Positions 52,589-61,619 are shown, counted from the stretch's first letter. The stretch: 63,170 nt of DNA from Tissierellia bacterium (GCA_012728125.1 JAAYFT010000086.1:1-63170); one strand, 5' to 3'. Program-made: numbers and translations. Notes: generated by a model not told the origin, from the letters alone.

Positions 52589-52984
52589 TTATTTTACTCT
52601 AGGTTCTTCTTCTACATCTGTGTTCTTAACAATATTAACTCCTTGAACATTGACATTAACCTCTACAACTTCTAAACCAGTCATGGTCTCTACTGATTTC
52701 TTAACATTCTCTTGTATTTTCTCTCCTAGCTCTTTAATCTTTGTACCATATTCTACGATTATATATAAATCTATAGCAGCCTGTTTGTCACCTACTTCAA
52801 CCTTCACACCCTTGGACATATTCTTCATTCCAAGTATATCAGCTATTCCACCAGTTATACCTCCACTCATTCCAGCAACGCCTTCTATCTCAGTGGCTGC
52901 AATACCTGCTATTATGGCTACTACATCATCTGATATTTTAACATTTCCAAATTCATTACCTTCATTGTTGAACAAGCCGTTCAA
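52589..52984 (-). CDS. yqhY: Asp23/Gls24 (DUF322) family protein, YqhY-like
   Basis: A 131-residue Asp23 domain protein. VKISDDVVAIIAGIAATEIEGVAG (core IAATEIEGV) and the C-terminal VNVNVQGV are diagnostic. Position next to nusB matches Bacillus YqhY, which affects acetyl-CoA carboxylase activity; the accB-accC genes found beside it there are missing here. TTG 52984 lies six bases after GGAGGTG; the ATG at 52999 overlaps that site and is rejected. Confidence 0.9.
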   Translation of the reverse strand: MNGLFNNEGNEFGNVKISDDVVAIIAGIAATEIEGVAGMSGGITGGIADILGMKNMSKGVKVEVGDKQAAIDLYIIVEYGTKIKELGEKIQENVKKSVETMTGLEVVEVNVNVQGVNIVKNTDVEEEPRVK

Positions 52985-53055
52985 AATTAACACCTCCATG
53001 CATCTTCAGTATTTAAAATTATTATATCAGAGCCCATTAGGATTTACAAATATTT

Positions 53056-53682
53056 CTACTGTTTTTTCATTATTTTAATGTCTTTAGTGTCAAAGTCTGT
53101 CTCTGACTTTACGATTTCAAGTATTTTAACCATATCCTGCTCCCCTAGCTCTGGTGCAGAAACTACTACTTTGATATCCTTATTAGTTAAGAATACAATT
53201 GCATCGTCATATCCTTTGCTTTTAATCAAACCTTCTATTTGGAGCTCTATTTCTGAATGATTACCTAGTTTCATTATTTCCCTTTGAGCATCGGCTCTGA
53301 CAGCTTCAGAGGTGTTCTCATCTTTTATTATTTCATCTAGTCTATCTACTAATGTCGCTCTTAGCTTATCTCTAGATAATCTATATTCTACAAAGTAGTT
53401 TTTTGATTCCTTAAGGGCATCGGAATACATAGTTTCTAATACTTCACTCTCTTCATCAATAGCAGTTTCTATGATATCAACATGGTCCGTAGGATCTAAA
53501 ACTAACTGATCTAAAGAGTCCCTTATTTCTAAATTTCTTGCCATCTCCTCTAATTCATGCTTTTGATAATCTCTAGAAGATTTGATTTGTGCTTGTTGTG
53601 TAAAGTAGTAATTTAAGTAGCCAGTAAAAATCAACAATACAACTAATAATCCAATAAAAACAGGTCTTTTGATTTTAAACAT
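53056..53682 (-). CDS. spoIIIAH: Stage III sporulation protein AH
   Basis: A 208-residue protein with one membrane helix (about 8-26) and a C-terminal ring-building EscJ/PrgK-like domain (about 100-206). In the mother cell it docks with forespore SpoIIQ across the intermembrane space to make the feeding channel. It is the last gene of the spoIIIA operon. Confidence 0.94.
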   Translation of the reverse strand: MFKIKRPVFIGLLVVLLIFTGYLNYYFTQQAQIKSSRDYQKHELEEMARNLEIRDSLDQLVLDPTDHVDIIETAIDEESEVLETMYSDALKESKNYFVEYRLSRDKLRATLVDRLDEIIKDENTSEAVRADAQREIMKLGNHSEIELQIEGLIKSKGYDDAIVFLTNKDIKVVVSAPELGEQDMVKILEIVKSETDFDTKDIKIMKKQ

Positions 53683-53694
53683 ATTTATTCCCCC

Positions 53695-54285
53695 TTACTT
53701 ACTAGAATATACTTGAACTTTATTAGCCTTTATCCCCAGTACAGTTTTTACAGCCTCATAGAGTTTTTCTTTAACTTCCGGGTCATCTGCACCTTCTGCT
53801 ATGACTATTACACCCAGTACCGTAGGCTTAATCTCCTTTACTACAAGTAGTGAACCATCATTTCCCCTAGTAACTACTTGCAGAGTTAGATCTTCTCTTT
53901 GGACCTGCCTGGTGCCGCCTTCTCCATCATTTTCTATTATGCTTTCTTTAGATTGAGTTGTATTAGTTGCTGTTACTTTTTCAACACTATTTTCTAAAGT
54001 TACCATTACATTTACCTTGCCTACGCCTTCCAATTTACTGAGAATATTTGCTAACTTTTTTTCCAAATAGGCACTGTAATCCACTTCCTCATCAAAGGAG
54101 ACTTGTGATTTAAATTCATTTTCTGTATTTGCAACCTCCTTCTTAGAATCTAGAATATAATTAGTTACAATTAAAAATATGATAGATATTCCTAATATTA
54201 TGAATAAATTGTTAATAAACTTTTTGTTATTTATGTTTTCTAAATGTTTCTTTATTTTTTCAAAAAGATCATTCATCTCTTTCAC
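53695..54285 (-). CDS. spoIIIAG: Stage III sporulation protein AG
   Basis: A 196-residue protein with a membrane helix (about 22-43) and a ring-building domain, containing GVGKVNVMVTLENS and GVIVIAEGADDPEVKEKL. SpoIIIAG forms a large ring in the channel complex. It overlaps spoIIIAF by 17 bases. Confidence 0.94.
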   Translation of the reverse strand: MKEMNDLFEKIKKHLENINNKKFINNLFIILGISIIFLIVTNYILDSKKEVANTENEFKSQVSFDEEVDYSAYLEKKLANILSKLEGVGKVNVMVTLENSVEKVTATNTTQSKESIIENDGEGGTRQVQREDLTLQVVTRGNDGSLLVVKEIKPTVLGVIVIAEGADDPEVKEKLYEAVKTVLGIKANKVQVYSSK

Positions 54286-54895
54286 CTATCCCCTTTTTAT
54301 AGATTTTAATTGTAATCTTATCCTTATCAATCTCATACTTGTTACTTATTAATGTCTTTATATCTTCTGTATACTTATCTTCAATAAATTCCTCATCTAA
54401 ATTTTGCTTTATTTCAATCGGCTCTATTTTTTCAATATATATCCTTTCTTGAGTCTTGTGTTGAGTCTTTTCTCCAATATATAAAATCAAATAATCTATT
54501 TCTCCAAAATTATCCTCATCTTTTAGAATCCCTATATTCCCATCTAATAATTCATAATTTGTTTCACTCTCTATTAAGTCTTTCAAATCCTTCATTATTT
54601 TTTCTTCATATATTCTTTCTATTTGTTCTTCTTGTTTTTGGTAATAGTCTTCTAATTCCCAACTGTTAATGGCCTCTGGCTTTGCATAGTTGAATACAAC
54701 CTTGTCTAAGTTGAAATCAAGCCGGAGTAGTTTTGCAAAGGGGTTGATTATAGTATAGATAATTAGTAGGCCTATTACTAACCTTATATATTTTTTTAGG
54801 TTTCCCTTTGGCATTATAAGCTCTGCAATTGAAATCAAAATAAAAAGTACTACAATATCCTTCAACCATGAATTAATAAAGGAAATTACCCCCAT
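54269..54895 (-). CDS. spoIIIAF: Stage III sporulation protein AF
   Basis: A 208-residue protein with two N-terminal membrane helices (about 10-27 and 33-55; LIMPKGNLKKYIRLVIGLL between them is a family hallmark) and a soluble alpha/beta domain. It is part of the mother-cell channel machine. Confidence 0.93.
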   Translation of the reverse strand: MGVISFINSWLKDIVVLFILISIAELIMPKGNLKKYIRLVIGLLIIYTIINPFAKLLRLDFNLDKVVFNYAKPEAINSWELEDYYQKQEEQIERIYEEKIMKDLKDLIESETNYELLDGNIGILKDEDNFGEIDYLILYIGEKTQHKTQERIYIEKIEPIEIKQNLDEEFIEDKYTEDIKTLISNKYEIDKDKITIKIYKKGIGERDE

Positions 54896-54903
54896 AACAC
54901 CAC

Positions 54904-56070
54904 CTACCTTAGCATTAGTAAATTGTTACCTGCTTCGACAATGATAGTTATAGTAATAAAAAACATGGTTCCCGTAGATATTAGGCTAATTAAAATCAGT
55001 GAAAGGGATTTTCCAACTTGATTGAAGAATTCAACTAAGTTACCTGAGGCAATAGGTTGTATGACTACTGTTATTAACTTATAGATAGCTAGTAATGCTA
55101 AAACCTTAATTATAGGAACCATGCAGATAAATAACAAGATCAAGAGACCTATAAAGCCTATTCCGTTTTTTAATATGGCAGAATAACCAACTACTGCCTC
55201 AACTGCATCGGATAAAAATCCACCTACTATGGGAATGAACTTGTCTATTGCAAACTTAGCAGTCCTTATGGTTAAACCATCTATTTTGGTACCTAAACCA
55301 TAAATAGTTATAATCCCTATAAACAAGGTTAGGGCTGCAGAAATTGTAATGGCAATTGTTTGCCTTCCCAACTCCGATAATTTGCTGAACTCAAGCCTAT
55401 TAGATATGTTTGAAATAATACTTATAATAAAGGAGAAAAATATTAAGGGTAAAATTATATTTTTAATTAAAATCCCTACAAAGTTAACTATTACCAATAT
55501 CATTGGATGAAAGAGAATCCTAGTATTTGGTCCAGAGGCTGCAGTTAGTAAAGTCAACAAAACTGGCAAAATGGCTTGCATAAAGCCTACCATTTTATCT
55601 ACCGTCGCCCTTGCTAAGTCCATGACTTGATTAAAGCTAGTTATGACTAAAATTCCTATTAAACAATAAGATATATAGTTGGCCAATTCTGCCACTGATG
55701 AGTTTTCGAAAGTAGATTGTAGGTTTGTAAGTATTGAAGATATTAAAGTAATTACCAGTATTTTCCCCAATAGGTTAAAGGATATTTTTAGCTCCTTTAA
55801 AAATATAGTCCCTAGACTACTAACTAAGTCTCCAAGCTTTAAAGGAACCTTTCCTTTTATTAAATCCTTCAAAAATCCCTTTATAGTAAGTTTAGGTAAT
55901 AACTCATTCTCATTTATAGTATCATGTAAGATATTTTCTAAGTCTCCTAGGTTCAAAAAATCTAATTGCTCATCTATAATAACTAAATCTTCATCTTCTC
56001 CGTAGACTGTTTGTCCTATTAATAAAAGAGAGATAATTAATAAAATCCAAAACTTCTTCATATGTTTCAC
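54904..56070 (-). CDS. spoIIIAE: Stage III sporulation protein AE
   Basis: A 388-residue protein with a signal peptide (about 1-24) and seven or so membrane helices from residue 100 onward. ATVDKMVGFMQAILPVLLTL and KFIPIVGGFLSDAVEAVVG (cores given) are typical. It is the membrane core of the SpoIIIA channel. Confidence 0.95.
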   Translation of the reverse strand: MKHMKKFWILLIISLLLIGQTVYGEDEDLVIIDEQLDFLNLGDLENILHDTINENELLPKLTIKGFLKDLIKGKVPLKLGDLVSSLGTIFLKELKISFNLLGKILVITLISSILTNLQSTFENSSVAELANYISYCLIGILVITSFNQVMDLARATVDKMVGFMQAILPVLLTLLTAASGPNTRILFHPMILVIVNFVGILIKNIILPLIFFSFIISIISNISNRLEFSKLSELGRQTIAITISAALTLFIGIITIYGLGTKIDGLTIRTAKFAIDKFIPIVGGFLSDAVEAVVGYSAILKNGIGFIGLLILLFICMVPIIKVLALLAIYKLITVVIQPIASGNLVEFFNQVGKSLSLILISLISTGTMFFITITIIVEAGNNLLMLR

Positions 56071-56072
56071 CT

Positions 56073-56459
56073 TTAAGATAGTATTTTAAATATTAGTTCC
56101 ATTAAAGCCAAAAGTATTGGTATAGCTAGAACCATGATCAATACTTTTCCACCCAGTTCTATCTTCATAGCTATACTTTCCTGGCCTGCATCTCTAGATA
56201 TTTGTGCTCCAAACTCCACTATATATGCCATGCCTATAATCTTTAATATGGTAGAAAAATAGGCGAATTCTATATTTACTCTCCTGGCCAATGTACTTAA
56301 AGTTTCAATTACATAGGATAATTCTCCCAGTATCATAACGAAAATCCCAAGACCTGTTAACAAGCTAATAAACATGGGAAATTCAGGTCTTATTTCTTTA
56401 AGTAAAACTATAATAACTGTAGCTACAATCCCAAGACTAACTATCTTGATAATCTCCAT
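56073..56459 (-). CDS. spoIIIAD: Stage III sporulation protein AD
   Basis: A 128-residue protein with four membrane helices and the segment YIVEFGAQISRDAGQESIA, typical of SpoIIIAD. It starts two bases before the spoIIIAE... gene order and lies 15 bases after spoIIIAC. Confidence 0.94.
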   Translation of the reverse strand: MEIIKIVSLGIVATVIIVLLKEIRPEFPMFISLLTGLGIFVMILGELSYVIETLSTLARRVNIEFAYFSTILKIIGMAYIVEFGAQISRDAGQESIAMKIELGGKVLIMVLAIPILLALMELIFKILS

Positions 56460-56474
56460 GTGAAACTCCCCTTA

Positions 56475-56669
56475 CTACAATCTAAACATTACCTTTAGGT
56501 TATCGAAAAGCCTACCTATTAAGCCAATAACCATGCTAAAAGCAATGATTAAACCAACTATGGTAGCTATAAAGGCATATTCTTCTTTACCAAATTTATT
56601 AAGTAAGGAATGAATAATTCCCACTAAAATACCAAGTCCTGTAATCTTTAGAATTAAATCTATTTCCAT
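56475..56669 (-). CDS. spoIIIAC: Stage III sporulation protein AC
   Basis: A 64-residue protein with two membrane helices (about 5-25 and 32-55) and the motif LNKFGKEEYAFIATIVG. The length and layout match SpoIIIAC. Confidence 0.94.
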   Translation of the reverse strand: MEIDLILKITGLGILVGIIHSLLNKFGKEEYAFIATIVGLIIAFSMVIGLIGRLFDNLKVMFRL

Positions 56670-56679
56670 GGTAATCCTC

Positions 56680-57204
56680 CTATATAAGTAAAATTATTAT
56701 TCCTATTCCTGTGATTACTCCTAAGCTTCTATATAGTTTTTCATTTTGATTCTTTTCCATCTTAGCTTCTTCTATTTGTGCTCCAATTTGATTTAGGACC
56801 AATTTAAATATTTTACTCTGATCAGCCCTATCAGATGAACCTAATACTCTACCTAAGGATAATAATATTTCCACGTCCTCTTTTTTAAAATATAGACCAT
56901 TGTATAGCTCAGCCTCTAGTTCTAAAAAGCTTTCATATACGAAACTTCTTTTATTACCTATTAAATCCCTCTTTATTTCTTCAAATATATAAGACACCTT
57001 AGGTTTTCCTTTTTTATAAACACTTGTTAGGGCATCTGGTAAAGGAGTTGCCCCGTACACTATTTCAGTTTCTAAGATCTTTATACATTGCTCTAAACAA
57101 ACTAAGTTTTCATACCTGGAGGTGTATTTATTTCCATAATAATAGCCTAAAATAGTACAAGCACTAAATATTGAAGTTATAGATATTAATTTAAGAAATA
57201 GCAT
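56680..57204 (-). CDS. spoIIIAB: Stage III sporulation protein AB
   Basis: A 174-residue protein with membrane helices at both ends (about 1-22 and 157-174) and a cytoplasmic helical domain resembling GspF/PilC halves. GRVLGSSDRADQSKIFKL (core LGSSDRADQ) is diagnostic. It overlaps spoIIIAA by 14 bases. Confidence 0.94.
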   Translation of the reverse strand: MLFLKLISITSIFSACTILGYYYGNKYTSRYENLVCLEQCIKILETEIVYGATPLPDALTSVYKKGKPKVSYIFEEIKRDLIGNKRSFVYESFLELEAELYNGLYFKKEDVEILLSLGRVLGSSDRADQSKIFKLVLNQIGAQIEEAKMEKNQNEKLYRSLGVITGIGIIILLI

Positions 57205-58189
57205 TTTTGGCCCCCTTTATGAAATGAATAGGATTGCCACTGCCATCTATCAACTCTTTAATTGTTCCCACTCCCTTAGACCTATCTAAAACTATATATC
57301 TTCCAAAGATTTTTTCTTCAAAAATTTCCCTCATACTTTGCTTTTCTCTGACTTCATGAATACTGCTACCATGGATGGTTGCTATTAGTTTAATTCCTGC
57401 CCTTAAGGCTTCATGAATTGCTTCAACATCTCTTTTCCCACCAATTTCATCTACTGCAATAATATCTGGAGACAAGGACCTAATTGCCATAATTATGCCA
57501 TCGGATTTTAAACATCCGTCTAAGATGTCTGTCCTTAATCCCACGTCCTTTTGTGGTACTCCATTATACATGCCTGCAAGTTCTGACCTTTCATCAATAA
57601 GGCTTACTTTAAAACCTTCACAATTAGAATGAATCATACCATTGCTTAAATTTCTAACTATATCCCTTAATAAAGTTGTCTTCCCACATTGAGGAGGAGA
57701 GATAATTAAAGTATTATAAAAATCCTTTCTACCCTTGATTAAATATGGTATTAAAAAATCTGATATCCCTATCTTTTCCCGAGCTATTCTAATATTCAGT
57801 GATGAGATGTTTTTTATATTTTCTATCCCATTTATTCCATAGACAACTTTCCCCCCAATGCCAATTCTATGGCCTCCAGTAATGGTGATATAGCCATTTT
57901 TTATCTCTTCTAAATAAGCATAGGGTGAGTAGTTACTAATTAACTGGAAGGTGGACTCTATATATTTTTCTTCAACTATTAAAGCCTGAGATATATCCCT
58001 AGTAACATTGCCAGTTTTAGAGACAAAATAATCCTTCCCTTCAAAATAGATCATCAAAGGTCTTTCTCTTTTTAACCTTATCTCTTCTACCTTCCCCTTT
58101 AAACTGAGGGGAATTTTAATCAGTACATCTTTTAGCTCTTCATTTAAATTCCCAACTAGGGAATCGTATATTTTAACTTCCTTCATCAC
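57191..58189 (-). CDS. spoIIIAA: Stage III sporulation protein AA (ATPase)
   Basis: A 332-residue secretion-type ATPase. Walker A is SPPQCGKTTLLRDI, followed by LIDERSELAG, GLRTDILDGC and the Walker B region IAVDEIGGKRD. It powers assembly or function of the SpoIIIA-SpoIIQ channel at the mother-cell membrane. It is the first of eight spoIIIA genes, with short gaps or overlaps throughout. Confidence 0.96.
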   Translation of the reverse strand: MMKEVKIYDSLVGNLNEELKDVLIKIPLSLKGKVEEIRLKRERPLMIYFEGKDYFVSKTGNVTRDISQALIVEEKYIESTFQLISNYSPYAYLEEIKNGYITITGGHRIGIGGKVVYGINGIENIKNISSLNIRIAREKIGISDFLIPYLIKGRKDFYNTLIISPPQCGKTTLLRDIVRNLSNGMIHSNCEGFKVSLIDERSELAGMYNGVPQKDVGLRTDILDGCLKSDGIIMAIRSLSPDIIAVDEIGGKRDVEAIHEALRAGIKLIATIHGSSIHEVREKQSMREIFEEKIFGRYIVLDRSKGVGTIKELIDGSGNPIHFIKGAKNAIS

Positions 58190-58211
58190 AACATGTCCCT
58201 CCCTTGTAATA

Positions 58212-58239
58212 ATTCTATGACTATGTAGCTTATATATTC
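58212..58239 (-). promoter_or_regulatory. Candidate sigma-E promoter of the spoIIIA operon
   Basis: Minus strand GAATATA (58239-58233), 13 bases, CATAGAAT (58219-58212), close to the sigma-E consensus KMATATT-14-CATACANT. The Bacillus operon is sigma-E dependent. Confidence 0.65.
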
Positions 58240-58253
58240 CAAAAAAATAAATA

Positions 58254-58296
58254 AAAAAATAGGTTCTAAAGTATAAAACTTTAGAACCTATTTTTT
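58254..58296 (-). terminator. Terminator of the CD1247-like gene
   Basis: A perfect 19-bp stem (58254-58272 / 58278-58296) with a 5-base loop; the arm itself ends in six T on the minus strand and more T follow. It insulates spoIIIA from upstream transcription. Confidence 0.92.
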
Positions 58297-58300
58297 AATC

Positions 58301-58681
58301 TTATTCTTCTTCATCTACCTCATCTTCATCAAATTCATATTCATCACAATGACAGCAACATTCCTCATCATCACAATGATCATCAAAATCATCGAAGTCG
58401 AAGTCGTCGTCATAATCATAATAGTCATCGAAGTCATCATAATCATAGTCATCGTCTGATTCGTAAATTTCATCTTCTACATCTGCTAGATCTTCATCAA
58501 TAAAGTTCACATATTCTTCTAATTCAATTTGATTGTCAATAGTTTCTTCCAATACATCAGCAAAATCTTCTAATACTTCTACTATTTCTAATAGTAACTT
58601 TCCTTCCTTTGATTTTTCATCGATGCCAAGACCATCAGCTAATCCTTTTAAGTAAGAAACTCTTTGTAATAGATAATCCAT
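58301..58681 (-). CDS. CD1247 N-terminal domain protein with acidic, Cys-rich tail
   Basis: A 126-residue protein. Residues 1-70 form the helical domain seen at the start of Clostridioides CD1247-type proteins (YLLQRVSYLKGLADGLGI core LKGLADGLGI). Residues 75-126 are almost all Asp, Glu, Tyr and Phe, with a CCCHC cluster near 108-112. The function is unknown; the tail could bind metal ions or basic proteins. The gene lies between efp and spoIIIAA and has its own terminator. Confidence 0.85.
   Translation of the reverse strand: MDYLLQRVSYLKGLADGLGIDEKSKEGKLLLEIVEVLEDFADVLEETIDNQIELEEYVNFIDEDLADVEDEIYESDDDYDYDDFDDYYDYDDDFDFDDFDDHCDDEECCCHCDEYEFDEDEVDEEE
58310..58475 (-). repeat. GAY-codon low-complexity tract
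   Basis: The acidic tail is encoded by near-repetitive GAT/GAC/GAA triplets (TCATCATCG-like units on the plus strand). Slippage could change its length between strains. Confidence 0.6.
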
Positions 58682-58717
58682 AATTCTCCCTCCTAAATAT
58701 TTTTTTAAGATTATAAC

Positions 58718-59275
58718 CTATTTTCTTGATAAATACTCACCAGTTCTAGTATCTATCTTAATTATGTCGCCAACATTCACAAATAGAGGCACATTTATAG
58801 TTGCACCAGTTTCTACAGTAGCTGGTTTTGTAGCTCCTGTAGCTGTATCCCCCTTTACTCCTGGTTCAGTTTGTATAACTTCTAATTCTACGAAGTTCGG
58901 TGCTAATACTTCGAAAGGCTTGCCTTTGTAAAATCTAACTGTAGCATTGTCGTTTTCTTTTAAGAATACCATAGCTTCTTCTACAGCTTCCTTATCTAGA
59001 GGTAGTTGCTCATAGGTCTCAGTATCCATGAAATAATAAAGTTGACCATCATTATATAAGTATTGCATTTCTTTAGTCTCAATATGTGCCCTTGCAAACC
59101 TTTCAGTAGGATTGAAAGTAAGCTCTTTAGTAACTCCAGACATTACAGACTTTATTTTTGCCCTAACAAATGCTGCACCTTTTCCTGGTTTTACGTGTTG
59201 AAAATCAACTACTTGATATACATCTCCATCCAGCTCGAAAGTTATGCCTTTTCTAAATTCACCTGCTGAAATCAT
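58718..59275 (-). CDS. efp: Elongation factor P
   Basis: A 185-residue three-domain translation factor. SAGEFRKGI at the start, [14 protein letters not shown] with the conserved Lys at the loop tip, and the C-terminal [16 protein letters not shown] are diagnostic. EF-P relieves ribosome stalling at polyproline. It follows aroQ by 17 bases; the pepP gene often between them is absent. Confidence 0.97.
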   Translation of the reverse strand: MISAGEFRKGITFELDGDVYQVVDFQHVKPGKGAAFVRAKIKSVMSGVTKELTFNPTERFARAHIETKEMQYLYNDGQLYYFMDTETYEQLPLDKEAVEEAMVFLKENDNATVRFYKGKPFEVLAPNFVELEVIQTEPGVKGDTATGATKPATVETGATINVPLFVNVGDIIKIDTRTGEYLSRK

Positions 59276-59292
59276 ATTTAACCTCCTATATT

Positions 59293-59727
59293 CTACTTAT
59301 TCATTAATTTTAAAGCTTCCATAGCTACTAAATAGCTATAAACACCTAGTCCTGTTATTTGACCCTTACAAACCGGTGCAATAACAGATTTAGACCTAAA
59401 CTCATCCCTACCATAGATATTGGATAGATGAACTTCAATAACTGGAATGTCAATAGCCTCTATTGCATCCCTGATAGCTATACTATAATGAGTAAAAGCT
59501 GCTGGATTAATGATTATTCCATCATATCGCAAATCTAAGGAGGTTTGAATTTTATCTACTATGGCTCCTTCAAAATTAGACTGAAATGTTTCAACTTCAA
59601 CGCCTAATTCCTTAGCCTTTTCTTCGATAAGACTATTGATAGCCTCTAAAGCTTTTCCACCATAGATAGAAGAATTTCTTTTCTCTAAGATATTTAGATT
59701 TGGACCATGAATAACTAGTATTTTCAT
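59293..59727 (-). CDS. aroQ: Type II 3-dehydroquinate dehydratase
   Basis: A 144-residue enzyme of the shikimate pathway (3-dehydroquinate to 3-dehydroshikimate). [17 protein letters not shown] carries the active Arg/Tyr; [23 protein letters not shown] and [14 protein letters not shown] follow. ATG 59727 has AGGAAAAC upstream; the frame open to 59748 is not supported. Confidence 0.96.
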   Translation of the reverse strand: MKILVIHGPNLNILEKRNSSIYGGKALEAINSLIEEKAKELGVEVETFQSNFEGAIVDKIQTSLDLRYDGIIINPAAFTHYSIAIRDAIEAIDIPVIEVHLSNIYGRDEFRSKSVIAPVCKGQITGLGVYSYLVAMEALKLMNK

Positions 59728-59776
59728 ATTGTTTTCCTTTCTTTCCACCTTATTATATCAGTCTACATTATTTGCC

Positions 59777-60298
59777 TCAAGAGTTAATTTTTGAATATAT
59801 TCCTAATATTTCATAGGCTATTTTGTCAATTGACTTATTATCAACTTGGACTATATAATCTGCAGCTATATGGTATAGATCTTTTCTAGTATTATACATA
59901 TTCTCCACTTCTTTATAAGTATCTCCTCCCCTATTGATTAGGGGTCTAACAACTGATGATCTTTCCAGATTTTTTATAATATTTTCAATAGAAGATTCCA
60001 ATAAAATTAATATTCCCTTTTCTTTCAATTTGATAATGTTTTTTTCCCTTAATATTATTCCACCACCAGTAGATATAACTAAATCTTCACTTTTTCCTAT
60101 TTCATCTATTATTTTTGATTCAAGATTTCTAAAATATTCTTCCCCATACTCTATAAAAATTTCTTCAATGGACATACATAACCTATTTTCAATAAGAAGA
60201 TCCGTGTCTACAAATTCTCTATTAAGTAATTGGGAAAGTTTATTTCCTATGGTAGTTTTACCTGTCCCACTCATGCCTATTAAAACAATATTTTTCAA
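59777..60298 (-). CDS. aroK: Shikimate kinase
   Basis: A 173-residue kinase of the shikimate pathway. The P-loop GMSGTGKTTIG (8-18), DTDLLIE, FRNLE and STGGGIIL, and the lid RSSVVRPLI are present. It starts at TTG about five bases after AGGAGG. It works with AroQ encoded downstream. Confidence 0.95.
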   Translation of the reverse strand: MKNIVLIGMSGTGKTTIGNKLSQLLNREFVDTDLLIENRLCMSIEEIFIEYGEEYFRNLESKIIDEIGKSEDLVISTGGGIILREKNIIKLKEKGILILLESSIENIIKNLERSSVVRPLINRGGDTYKEVENMYNTRKDLYHIAADYIVQVDNKSIDKIAYEILGIYSKINS

Positions 60299-60307
60299 AG
60301 CAACCTC

Positions 60308-60574
60308 CTATTTATGTCTTGGATTGTTTCTTACGATATCAATTGCTTTCGTAATTTCAGTTATAATATCAGTGCTAAACTGTGGCTTTAAACTATCTGT
60401 CTTTGAAAAAACATACCCTTTTTCTGTGACTACATATTTAGGCTTTAAATGGTTTAAAGCAATTGCTGCAATATCTAATCTACACTGCTGGCATTTACAA
60501 ACATCATCCATATCTTTCAGAACGTTATCCAATATAAATAAGACCTCATCCTTTAATATATTGCGCAGTTCCAC
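60308..60574 (-). CDS. comFB: ComFB-domain protein
   Basis: An 88-residue late-competence ComFB family protein. CKCQQCRLDIAAIALNHLKPKYV (core CQQCRLDIAALN-type) supplies the CxxC-like zinc site. ComFB proteins in cyanobacteria have been reported as cyclic-dinucleotide receptors that act on type IV pili. GTG 60574 lies six or seven bases after AAGGAGG and is preferred to the ATG at 60598. It follows the minor-pilin-like genes by 16 bases. Confidence 0.88.
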   Translation of the reverse strand: MELRNILKDEVLFILDNVLKDMDDVCKCQQCRLDIAAIALNHLKPKYVVTEKGYVFSKTDSLKPQFSTDIITEITKAIDIVRNNPRHK

Positions 60575-60590
60575 TTTAATCCTCCTTTTC

Positions 60591-61619
60591 TTATTCATAA
60601 TTTTTAATCAACAATAACTTTGGATCTATAAAGCCCGGTATATAGGTTCCATACTTATAGATCTTACTAAAATCATAACTTATATGTATATTTTCAGCAA
60701 TAATATCATTAGAGCTTATTATAAGCCCATTTATTGTAGGTTTATCATCGGCTTCTACTACTATATCTCCATCCTTTAATATAATAATACCATTAAAGGT
60801 AAATTTGTTAAATATTGTTATATTCCCTTCTACAAAAATAAGGCCATTTAGTATCATAGTACTAGCTTCATCTTCTCCTTGTTTTACTTCGTCGTTACCT
60901 AATATTAATTCCACTTCCTTTTCTCCAAATTTATTTATTATTAGAATAAGATTATTATTACCAATATATTCGATGTAGGGTTCATCCATGGTTTTCCTAA
61001 ATGCAGATAAAGTGAAAGTGTTTTCACTAGTCTGATTTACTGAGAACTTTTCGAAGTTAGAGAATTGTCCACCATATGTTTCTGATGGTAAATCATTATA
61101 ATCTAAGTTAATTTGATCATATATATTATTTAATAGTTTATAGAAGTCCACTTTTTGTCCATCATCTACATTTGAGGGGTTTAAAATTGGTTTCCCCATC
61201 TCAAAGAAATCATTAAATATTGTACAAGTAGCAGTAACTCTAGTTTTTACCCCATTATAATCTGATTGTGTGCTTAAATATAATTCAAATGGAGTAGTAG
61301 CCACGTTTAACGAAATACTAACATTAGAAAAGGAGTCAGATTTATCTAAGTCTACAGGATCCAAAGTTATGTCCTTTTGGGAAATTTTGGTATCCCTAAA
61401 AGTCTTCAATAGATATGGATGAAGTTCTTCATCATAATATTTGTCGTATAAAGCCATTTGGATTTTTCCTTCTGCCAGATAATATGACTGTATATTATCA
61501 TTAGTACGTTTCAATATAAGGCTTTCTAGATGAGTAGTATAAACAAAATAATAGATTGTTAACATTAGAATAGACATGACAATTAAAGCGTATACGGATA
61601 TGTATCCTCTTCTTATCAT
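60591..61619 (-). CDS. PilX/GspK-like minor pilin candidate
   Basis: A 342-residue protein with an N-terminal membrane helix (about 5-28; GYISVYALIVMSILML) and a long extracellular part rich in beta strands. The prepilin-like helix lacks Glu at position 5, as in GspK and PilX minor pilins. I do not recognise a full-length family. It is the last of four co-linear prepilin-like genes, so a tip or assembly role is inferred. Confidence 0.7.
   Translation of the reverse strand: MIRRGYISVYALIVMSILMLTIYYFVYTTHLESLILKRTNDNIQSYYLAEGKIQMALYDKYYDEELHPYLLKTFRDTKISQKDITLDPVDLDKSDSFSNVSISLNVATTPFELYLSTQSDYNGVKTRVTATCTIFNDFFEMGKPILNPSNVDDGQKVDFYKLLNNIYDQINLDYNDLPSETYGGQFSNFEKFSVNQTSENTFTLSAFRKTMDEPYIEYIGNNNLILIINKFGEKEVELILGNDEVKQGEDEASTMILNGLIFVEGNITIFNKFTFNGIIILKDGDIVVEADDKPTINGLIISSNDIIAENIHISYDFSKIYKYGTYIPGFIDPKLLLIKNYE

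Noticed and set aside
52650-53078. 142-codon plus-strand open frame
   Set aside because: Antisense to yqhY and the end of spoIIIAH, which have clear family motifs; composition is that of a shadow frame.
58310-58475. CRISPR-like or tandem DNA repeat
   Set aside because: Units are irregular triplets within a coding frame for an acidic tail, with no spacers.
59934-60617. 227-codon plus-strand open frame
   Set aside because: It is antisense to aroK and comFB, has no ribosome binding site and a low-complexity Ile/Ser/Phe-rich translation.
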